Below the pieces are notes generated by a model. The model did no database searches. It saw only the letters and a program-made list of their open reading frames with translations, and was not told the origin of the DNA. This document shows, one piece after another, positions 1 to 12,887 of a stretch of DNA of 64,000 nt. How positions within the stretch are numbered: position 1 is the first letter of the stretch; every line of letters begins with the position of its first letter. The DNA is taken from contig JARHVA010002426.1 in assembly GCA_037957365.1 (NCBI GenBank), positions 129,001-193,000 of the forward strand. The letters are read 5' to 3'. The stretch comes from Torreya grandis. Taxonomy: Eukaryota; Streptophyta; Pinopsida; Cupressales; Taxaceae. Made by a program: the position numbers and the translations under genes.

Positions 1-439
1 CAAAGTAACAATACCCAAGTTTCACATATGTTGTATATCTTATTAATGGGCATTTTGATCAATTTATATTTTATTTTTGGCTAGAGTGCTAGGAAATTTA
101 TGGTACAAAAATATAATCAATAGGGCTACAAGCCCATGAGTCCATGTACAAAGCAAAGAAGGTCTTATAACCTAAGGTGTGTCTTTTAGTCAGTCCAAGG
201 TATCTATTTAGGTGTAAATAGCTTAGTTAAGTGTGTCTAATGTGTATGGAGTGTTTTTATTTTCTATAAGGTTATTGTAGTAAATGGTGTGGTCACCAAT
301 AAGGACCATTGGTGACCAATCTAATATACAAGCTATCAAGAGAATTTCATCCCCAAAGTTAAAGATATTTGAAAGGATTTTTTGTAGTCGATGGATAGTG
401 TCATCAGATGAGCAAACATATACACCACTTTCCATCCAC
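1..439. other. Unassigned left edge
   Basis: I see no coding similarity here. It does not match the start of the related LTR at 55677, so the LTR homology that begins near 440 is cut at its 5' side. The break could be a truncation or an insertion boundary lying outside the window. Confidence 0.4.
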
Positions 440-590
440 GTTCTTACCATTTTGAGAGTAACCTAAGACACATTCTCACCATTTTTTGAGCAACCTAAGC
501 CATGCTCTTATTGTTTTACAAGAAACCTAAGCCATGTTCTCATCATTTTGTGAGCAACCTAAGTAACGCTCTCACTATTTTATGAGATTG
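440..590 (+). repeat. Tandem 32-bp hairpin repeats in LTR
   Basis: About five degenerate copies of a unit containing CTCTCACCATTTTGTGAGC followed by AACCTAAG. The core CTCAC-CATTTT-GTGAG can form a 5-bp stem. The homologous array at 56265-56545 has about nine copies. Confidence 0.7.
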
Positions 591-2910
591 AACCATTTAC
601 TGCCTTATCATTCTCGATCGAGTTGAGATACTCTAAAAATTCCAAAAACATTTACAAAACCATTAGAAAAAACCAAAAACATTGACCATTTCTTTGCCTT
701 AAGGATTTTGGGAACCCTTACTAAGTCACAAACAAATCACTTGTCACTTAGTTTTCCCATCCTTTTTGGCCTTTTCTCCCATGCACTTGTTATTTTTCAA
801 GATCATTCTTATTCTTCTATTGCATCCATTATGTTGTTTTCATTAGTTATCATTTTCTTCCCATTTCCTAAGAGAACTACATTTGGCCTGAAGTTTTTAT
901 TGGATATTACATCCATGGAACTATGTAGGCAACATCCACTTGCCTAGTGCATATGCAGACAGCTCAACCACCCCCTTCCTTTTTTTCTATTGCCCCATTT
1001 TTTTATTTTGTTAAGTTGTCACTTATTTTATAGGGGAAATGTTTGTATGGTTTATATTGAGTTATTTATTTATTTATTTTTGCTTATTTATTTGTTTGTG
1101 TGCCTGTTTATTTGATTTGAGCATTTTTACCTTCATTCGGTTTATATGCGTTCATTGGATGATTCATTGCCTACACTTACACTTGAATCCATCCATATTC
1201 ATACATCTACATTAGCATCATGGTTTCTATCATTGGTGCATTATTTTCTATTGAGTATTGGATTACAGGAGTCAGTCCTTATAAATATTTTGGCCAAGTC
1301 CTCATGATGTTATACCATGATGCCTATAGATATGTGATATAATAAACCTTAGCTTCTAGAAGTCTATTAAGTAATGGTGGAATTGACATCTCTTCAACAC
1401 TGACATCTTGATTTAATCCCAATCATATCAATGAAAGAATTTTAACCTTTGTTTAGTTCAAATGAGCATCTCCCCACTAGCAAGTTGTCCCAATTCATCT
1501 TTATCCTCTATATTAGATTATCATCATTATCGACCAAGTCAATCATGTTTTCCATCATCAGGGTCCAATGATTATAACCACCTATGGGCAAATCATTGCA
1601 CACCATCCCACCTATTTTTCTTAATGATTATAACCGCCTTTGGGTAAATAATTATTTTTCACCAAATTTTCCTTTTATATGCCCAAATAGGGGCATGTTG
1701 TTATTTTTTTATCTATCCTAACTGGAATAACTCTATATTTTCAATGATTATAACCACCTTTGGGCAAATCATTGTGTTATCATACCACATTGCCAACATC
1801 GGGGTATAATGCTTATAACCACCTTTGGGAAAACCATTTTACATTGTCCCACTTGCATTCTCAATGTTTTTGACTAATTTTTCAAACTCATTATGTTTTC
1901 ACCCCATCATCTTCCTTTCTTTGGTCCCCTCATTTCACTTCTTTCTTTTTGAGGGATGGTTTATGGACCTACTTATGCCAACCATTCCCTCGAGGGGGCA
2001 TCATATAGTTAGTTCATCATCATTGCAGTTATAGGCATATACGACCTTTTCATTCTTTGAAAAGATGTTACTATGCTTATAGCTTTCAATACCTTCCCAA
2101 ACAGGGGCACATTTTATACACTTAAAAATGGCCATCGATAACCTTCAATGAGGCTTTTGACCAATTTCTACCAAAGTGCACAATTTATATTAAAACACTA
2201 AAATGCATTAAAAGAGTTAAAAAAATTATATTCAAGTGCCAATTTTTTCTAGGGTATCATTAAATGGGGCAATGAAATTTATGAAGCAATAAACTTTGAT
2301 CAAATCATTTCGAGTCAAAATGACATTTTCGCACCTAGGTGCTCTGGATTACTCTTTTCCATCAAATTTATTATAGGAGACATGTGCCTTTATTATTTTG
2401 TGTTGGAAACATCCTAAATGGGAATACAGTTACAATTCATCTAACATTGACTTCCAATTCTAATCCAATCAAATTTTGAGCCAATAATATGAAAGTTTGA
2501 CCAATTTGATTAATTTGTGCACAAATTGCCAAGGTTTTGCATTAAAGTTGACAAATCATGTTTAAGGATAATTAAACCAAGTCAAGAGATTAAGTTAATT
2601 TTCCATGGAAATTTTTGAATATTTATTTTTATAAATTGATATTGCATATATGCATCATCAAATGACATCATTTCTTGGAAAGACATCCCTAGGCCTTAAA
2701 TACATAAAATATCTCATCAAGCTACCCCATGTCACATTAAGACCCTCCCATGCCTCATTAATGCCTCCCATGACTCTTAAATGCCCCTTATTTCCAAATA
2801 TTTATGGAGGATATTTATGAGTTTAATTACATAATTTGGATTAATTCATGGCCACACATCTCAATCTTGAGATGGATGGTCATGGTTGATCCTAAACCAT
2901 TTCAAAAATC

Positions 2911-2918
2911 TATAAATA
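2911..2918 (+). promoter_or_regulatory. LTR TATA box
   Basis: TATAAATA inside CTATAAATAGGAGGCC, about 400 bp from the LTR end. It is conserved in the other LTR at 58650-58657, as expected for the retrotransposon promoter. Confidence 0.6.
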
Positions 2919-3639
2919 GGAGGCCTTGCTTATTGAATTTTAAGCTTGGATAATGCAAAATTATAATGCACAAATAATTCCAAAAGTCATTGCAATTGGT
3001 GTTATAATGCCAAATTGTTAATCCAAGTCAAAGCCAAACAAGGTGCCAAGGAGAGATGGAGGTAGTCACAATTCATTGATGCATACTTCATTATCACAAA
3101 TCGAGCAAGCCACTACAACAAGAATTCTGGAGCATACAAGGAAGGTGAAGGAAGGTCTTTCTTTCATGTTTTAGTTGTGTTTTCTATTTTTGTTTTATTA
3201 ACTAAGCTCCTCCTTTGAGATAGGCTTAGGGTGTTAGTTTAGTGTGTTTTTGATTGACTTATTTTATTCACTAACACAATATTAATCTCCCCCTATTACA
3301 ATCCTATGTTCATAGTAGGAATACATGATGAATGAGAAGAAAGAGATGAAGAATGAAGGATGAAGAAAGATGAGATGAAAGAAGAAGATGAATGCTGGTA
3401 GAAAGAAAGAAGTGATGAAGAATGAGAGGAAGAAGATATGTTCAAAGAATAAAGTGAGAATAGTTTAGAAGTAGATCAGTTAGATGATAGATATCATGTA
3501 TAGTTAAAGGAATGAGTATTATCAGATGAAGGAGATGAAGTATTAAAAAAAGAAGTAGAAAAAAGTCATAGAGAAATCGTAGGTTCAAGATTAGAAGAAG
3601 TCATAGGAAAGAATCATTCACAAGAAGAGCACACATCAT

Positions 3640-5330
3640 CGCAACCTAATTTCTTATATTCCAGTAGAAATTTTTGACTAAACAATCAGGGAGGCAATAG
3701 TTGGGAGGGTCCATTTTTAGAACAAGTGCATCATTGGGGTGCTGAAATTGAAACAACATCAATTCATAAGGTATTGAAGGCCATAGGTTTTGTTGAAACC
3801 AAGTAGAGAAAAATAGGAAACATAGAAAAATAGAGTACACAAATTAACTTTCCTCCTGCACAAGAAAATCTTCATAGTGCACAAACAGGATTTCACATAA
3901 TACAACCTCCCATTTTAATAGTTATGTATCAAATCCCTTTGACACCAATTTATAAAATGGGTGTTATAGGAGCATTTATCATCCTAGCAACATAGGATGG
4001 GTCTACAGACCCTGAGTAGGACTTACTAACATGTGAGATGAGATGGCAAGTTGAGGGTATTACTAATGAGGCTATAAAGAAGTGTGAATTAATAGGGGCA
4101 CTAAATGGAATAACACTTGAGTTTATGTACCATAAATAAATTGTATGGGCAATTCTACAGTAGGTTAAGGAATGGCTTATCATAGAATTTAAGATAAAGA
4201 AATGTATAATTCAGACTATTCAAGACCTAAAGGAGATTAGGTAGAAGTCAAGAGAATCAGTTTCTGATTATGATCATAGGTTTTTTGATGTTATGAATAA
4301 GGTGTAATTTGCCTTAGCAGATAAAGATAAAGCTACATGGTTTGTCAAAGGAATACATTCTAAAATCAAATTTACTATAATGTAGACCCAATATGCTACT
4401 AAGGCAGATGCTAGATCTATTTCTCTATAAGTGGAGAAAATTGAAGGTTATGGGGAAGCTCTTATAATGGGTTCTAAGATTGAAAATACATTGCAAGATT
4501 TAATGATGATGATGGAACAATACAATGAAGCAGATAAACCTAAGATAAAACTATGGTGCATGGAGTGTGGGAAAGAAGGACATCACAAGAATGATTATCC
4601 TAATATCAAGATAGAGTTCTATGAAATTTGTAGAGTAGTAGGGAATGCAACAATGTAGTTCTATCTCCTAAAATAGTATGTCAAAAGCCCATAAAGTTTA
4701 TATTGTAATTTTTTTAAGTCGCATAACCATGATGAAAAGAATTATAGGTATTTGAAAAAGCTTGAAGAATGTATTTGTCATCATTGTGGAATAAGTTTCC
4801 TTGGTGAAGTGGACAATTTTAGGCCCAAAGGTCGATAAATGTTGTGTGAACCAAGCAAGTACATAATGGATTCCCAATTTACCTCAATACCAATGTCAAG
4901 GTCTGGCTAGATCAACCCTTCCTTCATCAATTTGGACACCACCATCACCATAATACTAATACGTAGCACCTTAGAATCCGACAGTGACATAACAACAGTA
5001 AACTAGTTGGACCCCACCAGCTATGCAATAATAATTTAGAATTAGAGATAACACCCAACAACATCAGTACTAGAATATGGTGTAGTAACATGGACGTTAT
5101 AAAGGAGGTTATTATTCAAACAGATGAGGATATAGGGGTGGATACAGAGGAGGTTACCAAGGTGGCATAATAAATAATTATCAATGCCCTCCTTTGCAAT
5201 GTTACTTATGTGGAGAGTATAATAATGTGCAACTTAATTACCCTTTGAACCCTCAAAGATAGTCTTATTATGCATAATGTTGGATATATCAGCAACATAA
5301 GATAGAAGACTATCATGTCTTAGAAAATTA
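3640..5330 (+). pseudogene. Gag of element D (decayed)
   Basis: This would be the structural nucleocapsid polyprotein of the gypsy element. The capsid-like part (about 3950-4430) reads ITNEAIKKCELIGALNG and VSDYDHRFFDVMNK. It is followed by a zinc knuckle at 4557-4598, CMECGKEGHH then KNDY, in which the final cysteine of CX2CX4HX4C has become tyrosine. A second knuckle near 5200 (CYLCGEYNN) is also damaged. Upstream, 3320-3600 is strikingly purine-rich (GATGAAGAA-like repeats) and may encode the charged N-terminus. At least eight in-frame stops fall at expected Gln codons. The longest open piece is 4431-4658. The gene is certainly dead. The N-terminal boundary is uncertain. Confidence 0.65.
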
Positions 5331-5779
5331 AAGAAAGGAAATGGTTGTTAGAAATGTTAACATGGTGAATGCACAACCTAAGGAAGATGCATTCCTGATT
5401 ATCATTACAAGACACCAGTACACAGAGAGAGGATTGCCTCCTCTAAAAATGCCTCAGGACCAGGGAATTCATAAAGTAAAATAGGATGAATACTCAGACC
5501 CAACTGTATAAAAGGGGCTCATGTATGAAGTTACACAGATGTTGAAAAATATTCAACACCAAGACACTATTGAAGGAGATGTTGTAGAAATAAATGCCCA
5601 AATGTATGGTCAGACTGTGCGCATTATGTATCAAGATGGAGTTATTATTCTGATAATATATTAACTGAAGCTTTGAAGTACATTACACAATGAAGACATC
5701 TCTCAGAACATCACAAACTTACTACATAATTTACTAGAGTGTGCATAATGAGGATAATAGAAGATAGAAAAGCTTATTT

Positions 5780-6258
5780 GGTATGTAAAAACAAAGAAGC
5801 CATGGGATGTAGATGCACGAATTGACATTGAAGTTACAGAATATGAAATTCTAAATATTGTCTTTGATTTTGGTAGCATAGTCAACATAATCCCTAGGTC
5901 TACATGGGAGGCCATTGGATGACCAGTGCTAAGTTACAGTCTAGTGACTCTAAGCTTAGTAGACTATAGACGAGTTGAGCCCATTGATAGATTAAAAAAC
6001 ATTAAGATGAAAGTCATAGAACTAAGCCTACAAGGTGACTTTGAAGTCATTAATATGGAGACAATAATAAATCATTACCCTATACTGATTGGAAAGAAAT
6101 GGGCATATGATGGTCAGATGACTATCAATATTGTGCAAAATCAACTAGAGGCATATCAAAGAGATAATATTATTATCTTTACTCTAAATAAGGCACACAA
6201 ACTCTATATGATTATAACTAAACTAGACTCTCTTTATAATTCACAAAAAGCTAGCTAG
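5780..6258 (+). pseudogene. Aspartic protease of element D
   Basis: Retroviral-type aspartic protease that would process the polyprotein. The active-site region reads FDFGSIVNIIPRSTWEAIG near 5862-5918, a D-x-G-S motif where D-S-G or D-L-G is usual. After a stop the frame stays open at 5926-6258. That part contains a second beta-strand region (LLIGKKWAYDGQ-like, here YPILIGKKWAYD) typical of the flap and C-terminal half. It lies directly downstream of gag, as in other gypsy elements. Stops before and inside the domain make it non-functional. Confidence 0.6.
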
Positions 6259-7560
6259 ATGAAGGTAAACTCTGAAGAGAATCAAAAATCTCTATGTACA
6301 ACTAAGTGAAACTTCTTGTATGAGCATACTAAATCTCAGGTACAGTCTTTACTCGCTCAATAGTTGAAGACATCTGAATAATGAAAGCCCAAATCAGTAG
6401 TTACTCAGCAATTATCACCTCAATTTGTCATAGAGGATTATACATCCATGTCTTCTAAATCCCCTACTTGCTTAGAAGTTGATTTTCTCTATCAAGTAGA
6501 TGATCGTATGTAGGATTATATATAACTGACCAGAGAAGGCACTTTGTCATGAGAAATAACTTTGTCTATCAGTGGAGACTCAGATATGCATCTATTTAAT
6601 TGGGCTTATGATGATCATAAACTCTAACCTATGATAATGGTCTTCACCTATGAGAGACATCTCCCTTCATACTATGTACCTGCAAGTGCATGTACCTAAC
6701 ATTAGCCAATGGATCAGTGCCTTGAATTATGCTTTGAAGGGAGTTGTAGAGATATGGTGGGCAAATCATAAAAATGATTAACTTGATTGGGATGATGTGT
6801 GCAAACTTATGATTAGTAGATTTTAACTATCACAAGTCATCAAAATTAATTAGCCTTTATTTCAAGAAGGTGAGTGTCCTAAAATCAATATCTATAAATG
6901 TGTTGAGATCTAGACTGAAGAATGTGTGGCACTGAAGTACTGGGTTCACATCTTTCATTACACACTTGCCCCCTTACCATCAGCATGTATATGCATCAAG
7001 AATGTAAGAGGAAAAAAAAGCATTGAGTGCAGGTGCAGAGTGACTTCATACAAACTTTTGTATTTGAAGATGAGAATCCTCTGGTTTATAATGCATTGTT
7101 GAAAATAAAACACTTTATATGCCATGGGTGCACATAAGATTTAAGTACCACAATAGAATCTACTAGATAGAAGAATGCATATTTTGATCTAAATATAATA
7201 TTACAAAGATATAAAGTTTCCAAATTGGAAGAAAAATCTCTCATGTCGTCATGTCATTGAATACAGGATGAAGAAGATGAATTGAAGACTCAGATATTGA
7301 TGGTGATATTGATCTCACTGATTTGTTTGCACCTAAATAGCTAGTAGAACTAGTAAAGGACCTAGTCATAGAACCCACTAAAGAAGACAAGTTGCACAAC
7401 ATACAAATTTTAGAACAAGAAGGACAAAGAATGATACAAGAATTTCTTGTTGATGAAAATCATCATATTTATCATCATCCTATTAAAAATCATGTGGAAA
7501 ACATTGGAAGCAAAGATATTTTTGAACTGATAGATATAGGTGACTATTAGATTGAATCCA
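6259..7560 (+). pseudogene. Protease-to-RT linker of element D
   Basis: A low-complexity linker reading, among stops, DIDGDIDLTDLFAPK and LVELVKDLVIEPTKEDK. It joins the protease to RT. There is no catalytic motif. Many TAG and TAA stops are present. The similarity to other gypsy linkers is only in composition and position. Confidence 0.4.
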
Positions 7561-8160
7561 AAATTTCAGAAGCTATGCAACTTTTGTAGGATTATCAAGA
7601 TGTATTTCCCACCAAATTTTAAGATATTAGAGGATTAGATCCATCCCTAGGTGAAATGCATATTGAACTTAAGGAGTACACATGACCCATAAATAAATGT
7701 CCATACAAGTTGAATCCAAACATGAAGTTGAAAATGAAGGTTGAACTAGATAGAATGCAAGACACAAGAATAATCTATCATGTAGAAAAGGCAGATTGGG
7801 TTAGTTCCATGGTAGTGCAGCCTAAAAAAATAGGGGAGATCATATTATGTGGTGATTATTAAATTTTGAACGATGTATGTGTGAATGATCTATTTCCAAT
7901 TCCCTTCACAAATGAAGTTTTAGAATCTGTCGTAGGTTATGAAGTCTACTCTTTCATGGATGGTTTTAGTGGCTATCATCAAATACCCATCATAGAAGAA
8001 GATAGAGTTTTGCTATGGAATGGGATACTTGGAATAGAATGTAATGCCTTTTGGCCTCAAGAATGCACCTACAGTTTTTTATCAAGCAGTGGTGACTACA
8101 TTTAAGGAATTCATTCATGACTTCTTAGAAGTCTATCTTGATGACTATATAATCTTTTCT
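7561..8160 (+). pseudogene. Reverse transcriptase of element D, N-terminal two thirds
   Basis: RNA-dependent DNA polymerase of the gypsy element. Recognisable blocks in order: DYQDVFPTKF (entry to RT), GLDPSLGEMHIEL, CPYKLNPNMK, WVSSMVVQPKK, NDVCVNDLFPIPF, YSFMDGFSGYHQI, and after a frameshift EVYLDDYIIFS near 8125-8155, which keeps the YLDD catalytic pair. The longest open stretch is 7866-8105. Several expected Gln or Arg codons are stops. The domain ends abruptly after the catalytic loop, at a deletion that joins it to integrase. Confidence 0.8.
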
Positions 8161-8625
8161 CTATTTATCTCAATGACTGGGCACTATAAGAGGGTTATAG
8201 GTTTTATTCCATTCTAGTTGGTCTATGGGATTCAATCAGTTATGCTGATGGAATACTTGGTACCTAGTTTGTGCATTACTATGGTTATGAGACTAGGGGA
8301 TTGTGAGTCTCTTACTACTAGGATTCTCAAACTGAATAGAATGGATGAGTATTGATGCAAAGCATCTTGGATGCAATATGTTCACAAATAGAGCCAAAAC
8401 TCTTGGCATGATAGTAATTTTTTCCATAAATAATTTCACAAAGATCAACCAATTTTGTTATATGATAGTTTAGAATATTTCAAGGTAAATTACAGATATA
8501 TGGAAATGGTCTTATGTTATACATGAAATATCACAGCGAGGAACCATTATTTTAACAGATCTATAGGGAACCATTTTCCTAGGGCAAGTGAATGGTTATA
8601 GGCTTAATCCATACCTCCAATAATC
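8161..8625 (+). pseudogene. Integrase C-terminal fragment of element D
   Basis: Only the end of the integrase survives. It reads GHYKRVIGFIPF, LVYGIQSVMLMEYLVPS, TRILKLNRMDEY and, further on, a chromodomain-free C-terminal stretch with LLYDS and GNHFPR. The TPF-x-LVYG block is the usual C-terminal core of gypsy integrases. The HHCC finger and all three DDE residues are missing because of the deletion at about 8160. Confidence 0.7.
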
Positions 8626-9479
8626 TTAATTGATCTTTCTCTACTAAAAGAGTGGGTGCTAAGTAACACCAAGTAGATTAGAATTTCCCATTTCTGCATG
8701 TTTTTTTTTTGTGTGTGTTTGTGTTTGTAGATGATCTCTTTAGTAGTTTTTGGGAACCAGGATGACAAGTATAGTGTGCACCAACCATGCATAGTATAAT
8801 TTAGGTGCACCATTAATGATGTCAGTAGGAGCAAAAAAAAGCAATTACGTCCAAGAAATGTATGATTAAATCACATCAGTCAAAATCTTCACTATATAAG
8901 GTCATCCCCAAGTAGTTAATAATAAATCCAAAGTTCCATTGATCTAATCTTCGCCAAATTGATTGCCAATCAACATCATTCATTTATATTAAAATACAGA
9001 CAACAAAGAACATAACAACATTTTTGGATACATGCACCAATGACTAATTGCCTTAAATGCTCCATCGAATAAGATTTACCACATCAACATTCACATTGAT
9101 GTAAAATGGATAACTCAGCACAACATTTAAGCAAAAGCCAATAGGTGAAAAATCTATAAATAAATCAAGTTATGAACCAAGTCTGCATTTTATTCTAACA
9201 AAAAAAAATCATGAGTTGTAGTTTCAAGAGTCGAGCTAATTTCTACTATGTAGAAAGCAAAAAGCTTTACAATTACACTACTTAAATAGCATGGATTGTT
9301 CACAACTCATAAAAAATTTGATAGATAATCAAAAGGAGGCAATGGGTATTGACCTTGTGCTCTGGCACACAAAATTCATTGATCTTGATCCATTTGATTA
9401 CCTTTAAATGACAGAGCAAAAACTCTTTCAACCAAACCCTGTAGATGTTACATAACCATTAACTCTTGCAATCCCACAT
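8626..9479. other. Unassigned spacer
   Basis: No domain, LTR match or repeat partner in the window was recognised. There is a short T-run with GTGTGT near 8700. It could include D's lost 3' LTR, but it has no match to 440-3312. Confidence 0.35.
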
Positions 9480-12400
9480 CGATTCTAGAGCATATATGTC
9501 AAGCACCTTCTTTGTATGCCCACTTTCAATGAATTGGGGGAGATTGTGAAAATCTTGCTTGGTCGCTACAATGATGGAAACATCTACATTAGCCTCGATA
9601 CCATGATAGTCATCAACATAGAAGCAATGGCCCAAGATTTGGGCATGCCTACATGAGGGGATTCTTTAGATCTATAAAAGATAAGAATGCCTCCTATGCT
9701 TTAGGAGGTCAAAGATTTATATGTTTAGAGATTCATAGGAGTCCCAATTGAATAAATTAAGATGAACTAGTGTGCATTATGGTAGAATGCATCACATTGA
9801 GATTTTGGTAGACCACCAAGTCTACAAAGCAAATTTCAAAAGGGGTGGTGGACATTGCACATCGCATGATCCACGATAATGAGAAGATAAATTATCTTGA
9901 GTTATTTGTTTAAGAGTTGATCATAAACATTGATAAGTGTTGTATGACTTCTAAATAAACTTTTTAATGCTAGTTTCTCATCTTTTTACTATGCTTCACC
10001 CAATGGAAGTCCTTTAAAGGAGAGGTGCACCTTGACACAAACTATTAGCCAACACAATAATTTTTTAACTTGATATGGACACCTAAGCATGGTTCCCTAA
10101 CACATGAGGTTAAATTCAAAGCATGGTGGGAGGAGTGTTTGGTGTTTATTGCCACACATCCTTAGGTGTTGTTAGACATCATGCAATACCTAGGACAACA
10201 TGTTATCACCTTTCTACCAAAAGGTGTGTTCATCCACACTTAAAAGCTATCAAGGTCATCATTCAAACCTTTACCATTATTTTTTACCATGTATGTGGCA
10301 TATAGAAAAGTTTTCATGCAAAAAGCCTATGCATCTAGGTGTGCAACACTGATCCAAGCCATACCACCTGGTGTAGTAGTCCCTATGGTATAGTAATAAT
10401 TGAAAGCCACAACTTCATAAGAGTAGAAATAAAAGTGCAAGTCATCCACCAAGCAACAATCATCATCTCCTCTACTGAAGTGCACGATAAGAAGAACTAT
10501 AACCTGGTTAGATGACCCTAAGGTGCCCTAGATCACAAGCTCTTCTGACCTATCATAGATGGACATGGACGAATAAAAAATATACAAGGTAATGTTCACT
10601 GATATGGCAGGTGATTTTTATGACGAGGAGGATTTCTTCTTTTGGAAGGTAGTGCACACAATCTAAATGTGCAATAAGGTTACTCTAAGTCTATGGGTGG
10701 AACTACCACCATGCCCTACTTCCATTATGGTTGACACTGTATGCGAAGAAGTTGAGTAAATTAATGAAGGGTTATTCTAAAAAAAACCTTCTACCATCTT
10801 TATAGTTGTCAACATATTTATGCTACTCATAAAAAGTCAATAGGATTCTCTAGTGCATAGACTTAGAACTCGGTGAGAGGATAGGGTTTTTTATTAAAAT
10901 ATACATGACATAGGAAGTAGAACCCTCTCCATCTTAAAATTCAACACCACCCAAACATAGCTTGGTTAATATAGGGTGAAAAAAATCACATGTCTCTAGC
11001 CCCATGGTCTAGCCAAGTGATTCATCGCTTTCACCACAAACCCAAGAGGTCAAAGAGCTCACACCATAACAACCTACAACTAAAGAACAATAGGCTTTAT
11101 GGGAAGAAGTAGATCACATTATATAATGGTGATTCATAACAGATGAAAAGAAATGCCAAAAGGAGAAATAGTAAGCTCAAAAATCAAGTTAGTAAGCTGA
11201 AGAAGTCGAGGCCACACAAAAGGCCCAAGATGTAGAGGCTGACCAACAAAAGGCTCTCAAGGTGGCCAAGAAGGCACAAGAAGTTATTGATGCATCCAAA
11301 CAAGCATAAGAGGCACATCAAAAGAAAATGGAGGAAAAACAAAAGAATAAATATGTTGCACTTGATACCAAGGCAAAGGTGAAAGAAGATCAACAACAAC
11401 AAGATACAGTGGTGTAGGCAAAGAAGGCACTACATGAGGACACTCATGTATAGCAACAAGTTCAAAAAGTTGTAAAGAAGTAGAAAGAAGAAGAAGATAA
11501 ATCCATATGAAAATAGTAGGCCCAAGCATAGGAATAACAAGCAAGTGAAGCTAAGGCATAGGTTGACCTAACAGCACAAGCATAGGCTAAGGCCAAATAA
11601 GCCAAGGCTACTACATCTGAGGAATAGAAAAAGGAAAAAGAGTGTGTGTAGAAGCTATAGGAAGAGGAACAAGAGAAAAATAAAGTTGCATAGGATAAAC
11701 TCAACAGGAAGGTAGTAAAAGAAGTTAAGAGAAAACAAGATGAAGAAGTTGCACAACACGTGAAGTCTATAGAAGAGGCTACAACATAGTAACAGCAAGG
11801 TGGGTCAAAGTAGGTAGAGAAACCAGAAGACTAATCCACAGCTCCAATAGGTGTGTAGCAACTAGGATTGCCTTTAAAAAGAATCTAGCTATGGGATGTT
11901 CCAACTATGAGTGCTTGGTGCACCACCTTCTCTCTTCCAATTATGACCATGCCATGACTCAAGCCTTTAATGACTACAAGAACATTAGAAATAGTTCTCC
12001 TTTAGTACGAAGCCTCATTAGATGTCTCTAGACTACCATTCAAGAAATAGTTAGAGGGTCTTGTAGCATTCCAAGAGTCCATTGCATAGAAGGCCACCTC
12101 TCTAAAACAAGAAATGGATCAATCCAAGGCCAACAATTTCAATTTGAAGTCTCACTTTCCCAAAGCTACCAAGCTTACCTAGGAAACTTGTCTTGAGTTG
12201 GTTTTTATACAATAAGGGACCAAGTCATGTCCGATCAACACAGACTCAAGACACTTATCTCTAAGTTAACCAAAGAATCATGCATAACACAAAAACTCCA
12301 TGTAGTCAGTACATTAGGGTAGGATATTAGGATTGAGGCCACCACACTCATAATACTACTAGAAGAGTATTAAATAATGCTTGATGTTATCACACTACAA

Positions 12401-12760
12401 GCATAATAGGTTGCACATAGCTTGCTCGACTGGAAGCAACAACTGGGTACCTCCTTAGCTAGTTCTAATGTAGACTTTACAAAAGCCACCACCACCAAAG
12501 TAACCATTTCCAACCACACTACCACTAGGGAAGAGAAGGATGATGTATTCCAAGAGTCACTTAATGCCAGGTATAATGTGCATGATAACCTTCTAAATTG
12601 GCAGAGTCAAATTTAATGCAGTTCCTTTACCAACTTCCAAACTCAACGACATGTAGACAAGATGGAATAGTTAAATGGTGAGATTCAAACTAGGGTAATA
12701 AACACCAAGGCAACCTTGATCATAAATGATGATGTAGATCTCAAGTAAATCATTGGATAC
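9480..12760 (+). pseudogene. Long decayed coding region of unknown identity with coiled-coil C-terminus
   Basis: I do not recognise this gene. About 1090 codons can be followed on the plus strand if stops and some frame changes are ignored. The N-terminal part (from 9530) reads FGEIVKILLGRYNDGNIYI, then IEAMAQDLGMPT and LYV-x-RFIGVPIE. A middle part has HLKAIKVIIQTF. From about 11190 to 11780 it becomes an Ala/Lys/Glu/Gln-rich helix (AQDVEADQQKALKVAKKAQE) with a strong coiled-coil look. The tail includes an open piece at 12422-12616 (LDWKQQLGTSLASSNVDF). In the coiled coil nearly all of about twenty stops are TAG or TAA at positions where Gln fits, so one reading frame was clearly once selected. 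It may be an extra ORF of a retrotransposon or a captured or host gene. No promoter or intron signal was seen. Confidence 0.5.
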
Positions 12761-12887
12761 CATGTTTCATTATGTACCCTTTTATGATTGATCTAAGAAG
12801 TGATGTTAGACTAGCATGCCTAAAAGATAATTTTGACTCCTTTTTCTAGCATAATTGATCAGATTTTCAACACACATCTATATATGT

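Larger units (their letters stand above)
440..3312 (+). repeat. Long LTR of the C family, 5'-truncated copy
   Basis: This stretch aligns in direct orientation with about 56270-59076, the 3' LTR of element C. Shared landmarks are the tandem hairpin repeats at the left, several blocks reading ATTATAACCACCTTTGGGC, a TATA box CTATAAATAGGAGGCC, and an end reading CACTAACAC then AATCTCC. By eye the two copies are about 80 percent identical, so they are old. The likely right end is a CA near 3312. It precedes the gag of element D, but no convincing primer-binding site follows. It may be D's 5' LTR, the far LTR of element C with everything between nested inside, or an unrelated solo copy. The sequence does not decide. 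Confidence 0.65.
3313..8625 (+). mobile_element. Ty3/gypsy element D, internal region, degraded
   Basis: A plus-strand gag, protease, RT and integrase-tail series interrupted by stops. The order (RT before integrase) and the motifs make it Ty3/gypsy. RT runs straight into the integrase C-terminus near 8160, so RNase H, the connection domain and most of integrase are deleted. Most stops are TAG or TAA where glutamine would fit. Its gag and protease differ from those of elements A and C, so it is a separate family. No right-hand LTR is recognised. Confidence 0.75.

Noticed and set aside
440..590. CRISPR-like array of short repeats
   Set aside because: Units are degenerate and contiguous without unique spacers. 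The setting is a plant LTR.
3950..6258. Endogenous pararetrovirus instead of a gypsy element
   Set aside because: No movement-protein motif seen, and an integrase C-terminus is present at the end, which caulimovirids lack.
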